Source: Nitrospirota bacterium | Lineage (GTDB): Bacteria; Nitrospirota; Thermodesulfovibrionia; Thermodesulfovibrionales; Magnetobacteriaceae | Assembly (NCBI GenBank): GCA_015233485.1 | Contig: JADFXO010000116.1 | Span: 1 to 10,300, forward strand | Length of the DNA: 10,300 nucleotides | Reading direction: 5' to 3' | Part shown: piece after piece, positions 7,006 to 10,300 of the stretch | How positions within the stretch are numbered: position 1 is the first letter of the stretch | Layout of the letters: the number at the start of each line of letters is the position of its first letter | Position numbers and translations under genes: made by a program | Notes under the pieces: model-generated | Told to the model about the DNA's origin: nothing | Seen by the model: the letters and a program-made list of their open reading frames with translations, nothing else | The model's database searches: none

Positions 7006-7200
7006 GGGAAATGGTCGATATGCTTTATGGTGGGTGAACCCCGATAGCGAAACTGATCTGGGGATTGTGGCACGAACCCCCGCATGTCCATGCCATATAT
7101 GGCAAGAGGACGCACGGTAAAAAGACCTGCTTGTACGAAAGTGTAAGCAAGGTAATCCACAATTCCTACCCTAACAACAAAAACTGGCCACAGAAAGGAG
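7006..7200 (+). ncRNA. Candidate relic bridge RNA in the left end of an IS110-family element
   Basis: Several stems support a folded RNA. CCCCGAT (7039-7045) pairs with ATC-T-GGGG (7056-7063). ATTGTGG (7064-7070) pairs with CCACAAT (7157-7163) and closes a two-armed domain. GTCC/GGAC (7086-7089, 7108-7111) encloses TGCCA/TGGCA (7091-7095, 7100-7104), part of a perfect 14-base palindrome. TGCTTGTAC (7128-7136) pairs with GTGTAAGCA (7141-7149), two pairs being G-U, across a GAAA tetraloop. Elements of the IS110 group encode a bridge RNA of roughly this length just upstream of the transposase, and transposase remains follow here. The target- and donor-reading loops cannot be assigned without both element ends. 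Structure is seen; the bridge-RNA role is inferred from position. Confidence 0.5.
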
Positions 7201-7383
7201 GTGAAAGGGTGGGAAGCATTGTTAAAGTGTTGTGCTGGGTTAGATGTGCGACGGTCGTATGCACAGTCCTAAAGGATGATGAAGGCGGTAATAGAGTCAA
7301 GGACACCCGTGAATACGGTACATTTCGCTCTAAACTAAGGGATTTAGCCTCATAGTTGAAGAAAGAAGAGGTTGAAATGGCTG
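7195..7383 (+). pseudogene. IS110-family transposase, N-terminal fragment with frameshift and stop
   Basis: AAAGGAGG (7195-7202) is a ribosome site. From a TTG at 7219 the first frame reads LLKCCAGLDV, the start of DEDD transposases with the first catalytic Asp (codon 7243-7245). The homology then jumps to another frame at 7248, reading ATVVCTVLKDDEGG and then YGTFRSKLRDLAS, a TAG at the usual tryptophan position (7353-7355), and LKKEEVEMAV. That order is the N-terminal part of IS110-type proteins (GLDVHK...VVxxVL...TFGT...DLxxLxxWL...VAMESTG). A small deletion where His-Lys should follow GLDV explains the frameshift. Homology ends near 7382; the rest of the RuvC-like domain and the serine domain are missing. 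It cannot be active. Confidence 0.75.
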
Positions 7384-8145
7384 TCACCCCTGCTTAATCT
7401 TACCGCTGTTGTCAAAGATTTGGTATCGGGCAACCCCGCGTTTTTGGATTGCATATTTAAGCGACGCCGCGATGACGCCAAGGCCGTACTTGACGCTTCG
7501 CGTGAAATTAATAGAGGATGCCTCATCAAAATATTTAGTCGGACAGCTTATCTCTCCGATTTTAAAGCCGAAGTGAAGCGCCTGGACTATGATTTCATTG
7601 TCGAAAATGAAGTCGTCGGAGTTGTTCTCAAACGGAATCGTCTCAAGCAGCCGCCGGCTAAAGGCACGGAACCCTGTGTGGTACTCGGAGAGTTTTACAC
7701 CGAGCAGCCAGTTCTCAAACATTGTCAGAAATCTGTTGGATATGTACTTGTAAAGCGGCATTCCACCCTTAATGGCAGTGCCGCCAAGTATCCTGGAGCC
7801 TAGCACAAGGTCATAGTGCCCTGAGACAATCATCGCCGCTATCGCAGTAACCAGCCTTGGCGAATACTGGTAATCAGGATGGAGCATGACGACAATATCC
7901 GCGCCGCCCTGCAGGGCGGTCTGGTAGCACGTCTTTTGATTTCCCCCATAGCCCTTGTTTTTTTCATGGACGATTGTCTTAAGTCCAAGTCCCCTGGCAA
8001 CGGCGGTTGTGTCGTCGCGTGAGGCGTCATCCACAACAATGACCTCGTCGACATATTCGTGCGGCACCTCGCCATAAGTCATCTCAAGGGTCTTCCCCGC
8101 GTTATATGCCGGCATTACCACGGCTATTTTCTTATTTAGTATCAT
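7384..8145 (-). CDS. Family 2 glycosyltransferase (GT-A fold, DPM/DPG-synthase-like)
   Basis: This 253-residue protein lacks transmembrane anchors and has the GT2 fold typical of enzymes that transfer a sugar from a nucleotide donor, often to a polyprenyl phosphate or surface glycan. Seen are VVMPAYNAG (9-17), the nucleotide-binding Asp-Asp of VVDDASRD (39-40), NKGYGGNQ (63-70), HPDYQY (89-94) at the DxD-equivalent metal site, and TGFRAFSR (157-164). Its ATG at 8145 overlaps the methyltransferase end by 14 bases, so the two genes are translated as a pair. The stop codon lies one or two bases from the truncated IS110 remnant, so the extreme C-terminus could have been altered, though the length is normal. 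Donor and acceptor are unknown. Confidence 0.88.
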   Translation of the reverse strand: MILNKKIAVVMPAYNAGKTLEMTYGEVPHEYVDEVIVVDDASRDDTTAVARGLGLKTIVHEKNKGYGGNQKTCYQTALQGGADIVVMLHPDYQYSPRLVTAIAAMIVSGHYDLVLGSRILGGTAIKGGMPLYKYISNRFLTMFENWLLGVKLSEYHTGFRAFSRRLLETIPFENNSDDFIFDNEIIVQALHFGFKIGEISCPTKYFDEASSINFTRSVKYGLGVIAASLKYAIQKRGVARYQIFDNSGKIKQG

Positions 8146-9124
8146 CTGGCCTGGCCTTTAATGCGAAAACCTCCACAATGCCGCCCCGCCCGGCAAAATA
8201 TGACTCAAACAGCGATAAAACCATCGACAAGGAAGTATACAACGGTACGAGAAGCACGGTCAACAAGAGGTCTTTTTTCCGCGCCGCAATAATGGCGTCT
8301 ATCCCCTTTCTGGGCGCTTTCAAAAACGTATAAAGCATGTTTTTCTCCACGCCGGTAATATTCAGCAAGGTCTGCAGCCAGCCAAAAGGGGAATACTCAA
8401 GGTCAAAGTGTCTCTTCCTGACAATATTAAAAGATGCTGCACTCAGTAAAGAAGATATCCCCTTGCCGGTAAAATGATGCAGATGATAAGGGACATCCAG
8501 ATGAAACCAGTCTTTTCTTCCGGCCCTGGCCTGAATCCCGTCTAAATTAGGAACCGCGACGACCAGCAGCCCACCGTCCTTTAGAAGCCTGTGGCAGGCC
8601 TGAATCAATTCCTTGGGATTTGCAATGTGCTCAAGGACATGATTTAAGGTAATCACATCAAAGGACGCCGGCTCGAATTTCCAAGTCTGCGGCTCCCCGG
8701 ATATGACCTCTATCCCATAGTAAGACGCGGCGTTAGACGCCGTAGCCTCGTCGAATTCCACGCCTGCAACTTCCCAGCCATCATCTTTCATTACGTTGAG
8801 AAAAAGCCCCCTGCCGCAGCCTATGTCCAGGATTTTGCCGGTTTTGACATATTTTTTTATCCTATCTTTTCGCAAATGCCTGAAATACAAAATAAAGTTC
8901 TCCACAAAGGGTATAAACCGTTTCCCTGTTTTCTCCCTGTATCCACCAATAGCGTAGAGTTTTTTCAAGTCTTCGTGCGTGGGGACAGGGATGGTCACGC
9001 CAACGCCGCAGCCGCGGCAGTAGAACACGTCATAGGTATCAGATTCACAGGATATTGATTCGATTATCAAATCATCCGCTTCGCCGCCGCATATCTTACA
9101 GAGCGCTTGTCCCTTATTTTTCAT
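8132..9124 (-). CDS. Class I SAM-dependent methyltransferase with N-terminal zinc ribbon
   Basis: The 330 residues start with a four-cysteine ribbon (Cys9, Cys12, Cys36, Cys39). A Methyltransf_23-type Rossmann domain follows: SAM motif LDIGCGRG (99-106), acidic Glu123 in VEFDE after strand 2, FDVITLNHVLEH (155-166) and GGLLVVAVPN (184-193). Residues about 205-220 (WFHLDVPYHLHHFTG) contain the His-rich stretch seen in methyltransferases from sugar and polysaccharide clusters. A hydrophobic helix near 286-308 may hold it to the membrane. Its 3' end overlaps the GT2 gene by 14 bases, so the two probably modify the same glycan or lipid-linked sugar. The ribosome site upstream of the ATG is weak. 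The methyl acceptor cannot be told. Confidence 0.87.
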   Translation of the reverse strand: MKNKGQALCKICGGEADDLIIESISCESDTYDVFYCRGCGVGVTIPVPTHEDLKKLYAIGGYREKTGKRFIPFVENFILYFRHLRKDRIKKYVKTGKILDIGCGRGLFLNVMKDDGWEVAGVEFDEATASNAASYYGIEVISGEPQTWKFEPASFDVITLNHVLEHIANPKELIQACHRLLKDGGLLVVAVPNLDGIQARAGRKDWFHLDVPYHLHHFTGKGISSLLSAASFNIVRKRHFDLEYSPFGWLQTLLNITGVEKNMLYTFLKAPRKGIDAIIAARKKDLLLTVLLVPLYTSLSMVLSLFESYFAGRGGIVEVFALKARPDDTK

Positions 9125-9175
9125 TAGATAAAGCCTTGTGTGCGTATGTATTGTAATGAAGGGCGTGCGCGTGTG

Positions 9176-9457
9176 TCAATATGTGATAGAAAAAGGGGCG
9201 GCGCTGCCAGTGTAATCCTCCCATTTAACTGAGATATTGGTGACAAGGCTACCGGGCGGGCCCTTGTAACAGTTGGCCATCACAACGCCTACATCTTTTC
9301 TATCACCTTCAAGGACTGCCTCCACATCCCCGCTGGGGAGGTTTTTGACCCACCCCCTGACGTCTGACCGCCGGGCTATGTCTCTCACAAATGCCCTGAA
9401 ACAAACCCCCTGAACACGGCCCTCTATTGTTAAATGTGCCCTTATTTTTGCTTCCAT
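9176..9457 (-). CDS. acyP: Acylphosphatase
   Basis: This 93-residue protein (about 90 is usual) has the acylphosphatase fold and hydrolyses carboxyl-phosphate bonds of small acyl phosphates. The catalytic pair is present: the Arg of GRVQGVCFRAF (phosphate-binding loop, about residues 11-21) and the Asn of GWVKNLPSGDVEAVLEG. I start it at the ATG at 9457 because family similarity begins there. The frame stays open upstream to an ATG at 9616, but those 53 extra residues do not look like this family and there is no ribosome site. No clear Shine-Dalgarno precedes 9457 either. It ends 51 bases before the methyltransferase start and may be co-transcribed with it. No metabolic link to the glycan genes is evident. 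Confidence 0.9.
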   Translation of the reverse strand: MEAKIRAHLTIEGRVQGVCFRAFVRDIARRSDVRGWVKNLPSGDVEAVLEGDRKDVGVVMANCYKGPPGSLVTNISVKWEDYTGSAAPFSITY

Positions 9458-9794
9458 ATACGAGAGAATATCATAAAGTGTCTCTGTGGGGCAAGCGCAG
9501 CCATTGCCGCATCGCGGAGCAAATACTAAAATGCGGGCATAGAAGTAAGTGTCATCGTTTTGTCTAATGTTGGCCTTGCCCGTCTTCAACAAAAATGCGG
9601 GTTTACAGGCTATCATAACACTACATTGAAATTCAAATACCAGAATCTAATCTACCATACAGAAATATAAAACTTAAAACTATACAAAAAGAATTCTTCT
9701 GCCTAATTTTGATATAAACTACATACTTGCTGCAACTTAGTAAGAATGGCTGGTTATATATTTTCCGGCCATACGCCGTCTATCAAAATAATCC
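9458..9794. other. Intergenic stretch upstream of acylphosphatase, no gene seen
   Basis: The part nearest the gene is GC-richer and, on the minus strand, open in frame with acylphosphatase. From about 9600 to 9794 it is strongly A/T-rich with many stops. A TATGAT-like box on the minus strand near 9613-9618 lacks a good -35 partner, so no promoter is called. Nothing else is supported. Confidence 0.4.
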
Positions 9795-9823
9795 TTGACA
9801 TTTTTTTATATATCTGATAAGAT
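9795..9823 (+). promoter_or_regulatory. Near-consensus sigma70 promoter of the orphan small RNA
   Basis: TTGACA at 9795-9800 is a perfect -35 box, followed by a 17-base spacer rich in T and A and TAAGAT at 9818-9823 as -10 box. It is the best promoter in the window. Transcription would begin near 9830, exactly where a 5' stem begins. Confidence 0.65.
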
Positions 9824-9829
9824 ATAGCT

Positions 9830-9941
9830 ATCGTCTCTGTAGGTGTAGAAGTAGGGGGCGACGATCGGAGGTTAGTGGTATTGGAACGTCTCACTGCGTA
9901 AGGGGCTGGCGTTTCCCGTGTAGCCAGCCCTTCTTAATTTT
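9830..9941 (+). ncRNA. Candidate independently transcribed small RNA of about 110 nt
   Basis: A near-consensus promoter upstream, a stem at the predicted 5' end (ATCGTC 9830-9835 with GACGAT 9860-9865) and an intrinsic terminator at the 3' end bracket a transcript of about 110 nt with no gene downstream on this strand. In the middle, GGAGG (9867-9871) precedes a GTG-started 8-codon frame ending in TAA at 9899-9901, just before the terminator. This could be a tiny peptide or chance. It does not resemble tmRNA, 6S or SRP RNA as far as I can see. It ends facing the minus-strand acetyltransferase remnant, so an antisense or toxin-linked role is possible but unproven. Confidence 0.55.
9903..9941 (+). 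terminator. Rho-independent terminator of the small RNA
   Basis: GGGCTGGC (9903-9910) pairs perfectly with GCCAGCCC (9923-9930) around a 12-base loop and is followed by TTCTTAATTTTTT. The T-rich side is only on the plus strand, so it stops plus-strand transcription. Confidence 0.8.
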
Positions 9942-9953
9942 TTCGTGTCTTGA

Positions 9954-10300
9954 TTAATCATGTTTGGCGAAGTTCATTAAATCATAATACAGCAACGTTG
10001 TTTCCTCGTCTCTGTCGTGTTCTGATATAAAAGTGAATCCATTCTTCCCGTGGAATTTCAATACCGCTGGTTTATTATAAACAGCAGCCGTTATAAATCT
10101 ACAACCAGTCCTAATTGTTATAGATAAAAGATTTCTTTATGTAATCAAATAACAGGGTCCCATAGCCTTTCCATTGATAATTTTTGTGTACACCTAATCG
10201 GCCTATCTTAATTGCGGGGAAAGTGGCGTAACGCTTTTTCTTAGGAAATCGGCGTTTTATTAATTCTGTACGATTGATTTTATCATTCAGTACGCTATAA
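9954..10300 (-). pseudogene. GNAT-family N-acetyltransferase (TA-toxin type), frameshifted, N-terminus beyond the window
   Basis: On the minus strand the frame is open from the right edge to a TAG at 10113-10111. It reads YSVLNDKINRTELIK, then FPKKKRYATFPAIKIGRLGVHKNYQWKGYGT and LLFDYIKKSF. The homology resumes one base over (ACT at 10109-10107) as TGCRFITAAVYNKPAVLKFHGKNGF, then SEHDRDEETTLLYYDL, ending at TAA 9956-9954. This is the C-terminal two thirds of a GNAT acetyltransferase of the kind paired with DUF1778 antitoxins. The acetyl-CoA loop is Q-W-K-G-Y-G where Q-G-K-G-x-G is usual. One extra base splits the protein between the CoA-binding core and the last strands, so it is likely dead unless the base is a sequencing error. 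Any antitoxin gene would be beyond the edge. Confidence 0.75.

Larger units (their letters stand above)
6990..7383 (+). mobile_element. Truncated IS110-family insertion sequence (left end only)
   Basis: The unit combines the structured leader RNA region and the broken transposase start in the usual IS110 order. IS110 elements lack terminal inverted repeats, so the left boundary is approximate. The right part was lost at about 7383, directly against the 3' end of the minus-strand glycosyltransferase. The fragment lies where the plus-strand metal operon and the minus-strand glycan genes converge, so it probably marks an old rearrangement point. Confidence 0.6.

Noticed and set aside
7126..7152. 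GAAA-capped hairpin as group II intron domain V
   Set aside because: The catalytic AGC triad and two-base bulge pattern are missing, and there is no reverse transcriptase; IS110 context explains it better.
7065..7210. A plus-strand translation with HEPPHVHAIYG, resembling the start of DUF4160 proteins
   Set aside because: The likeness is limited to about a dozen residues, the rest does not match, and the bases lie in the strongly structured leader of the IS110 relic.
7372..7803. A 143-codon plus-strand open frame
   Set aside because: It lies entirely opposite the well-supported GT2 glycosyltransferase and has no recognisable protein features.
9458..9616. Longer acylphosphatase starting at the ATG at 9616
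   Set aside because: The extra 53 residues do not resemble the family and have no ribosome binding site.

Overview
The window looks like a chromosomal segment from an anaerobic or microaerobic, moderate-GC Gram-negative bacterium. A Nitrospirota-like or deltaproteobacterial-type host fits the mixture of HMA_2/DUF5132 metal genes, a REP-like palindromic repeat and an IS110 relic, but no marker gene settles the taxonomy, so this is a weak inference.

Layout. Positions 1-381 are a leader without a complete gene: a possible broken minus-strand gene end at the left edge, a strong GC-rich hairpin and a promoter. From 382 to 6756 all genes lie on the plus strand and form a metal-handling locus in two transcription blocks. 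Block A (382-1566) is an HMA_2-type small protein, a DUF5132 membrane protein and a second HMA_2-type protein with a hydrophobic tail. Block B (1716-6756), behind its own promoter with two palindromes, is a 1050-residue P2-type (Ca2+/Mn2+-like) ATPase with an N-terminal HMA_2-like domain, then a divergent S-adenosylmethionine synthetase, then a TerC/Alx-family membrane protein. The block B genes are joined by ATGA overlaps.

Positions 6757-7383 are mobile-element debris: a palindromic repeat, then the left part of an IS110-family element. The latter has a perfect TATAAT box, about 190 nt of strongly foldable RNA (a candidate relic bridge RNA), a Shine-Dalgarno sequence, and the N-terminal end of a DEDD transposase broken by a frameshift and a stop. 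The relic is cut off 1-2 bases from the end of the next gene. From 9457 down to 7384 the genes run on the minus strand: acylphosphatase, then a zinc-ribbon class I methyltransferase overlapping a GT2 glycosyltransferase, probably a small surface-glycan or lipid-glycosylation pair.

The right end holds a convincing orphan small RNA on the plus strand (consensus promoter, 5' stem, intrinsic terminator; about 9830-9940). After it comes a frameshifted GNAT acetyltransferase of the toxin type on the minus strand, running off the window.

The most unusual content is the metal locus: three cysteine-poor HMA_2-like domains with a GRxR motif, a DUF5132 scaffold-like protein, a Ca/Mn-type pump, a TerC exporter and a MetK paralogue that has lost several canonical active-site residues. 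I infer a membrane-associated divalent-cation (Mn2+/Ca2+/Fe2+) efflux or compartment system with a SAM- or nucleotide-linked partner.
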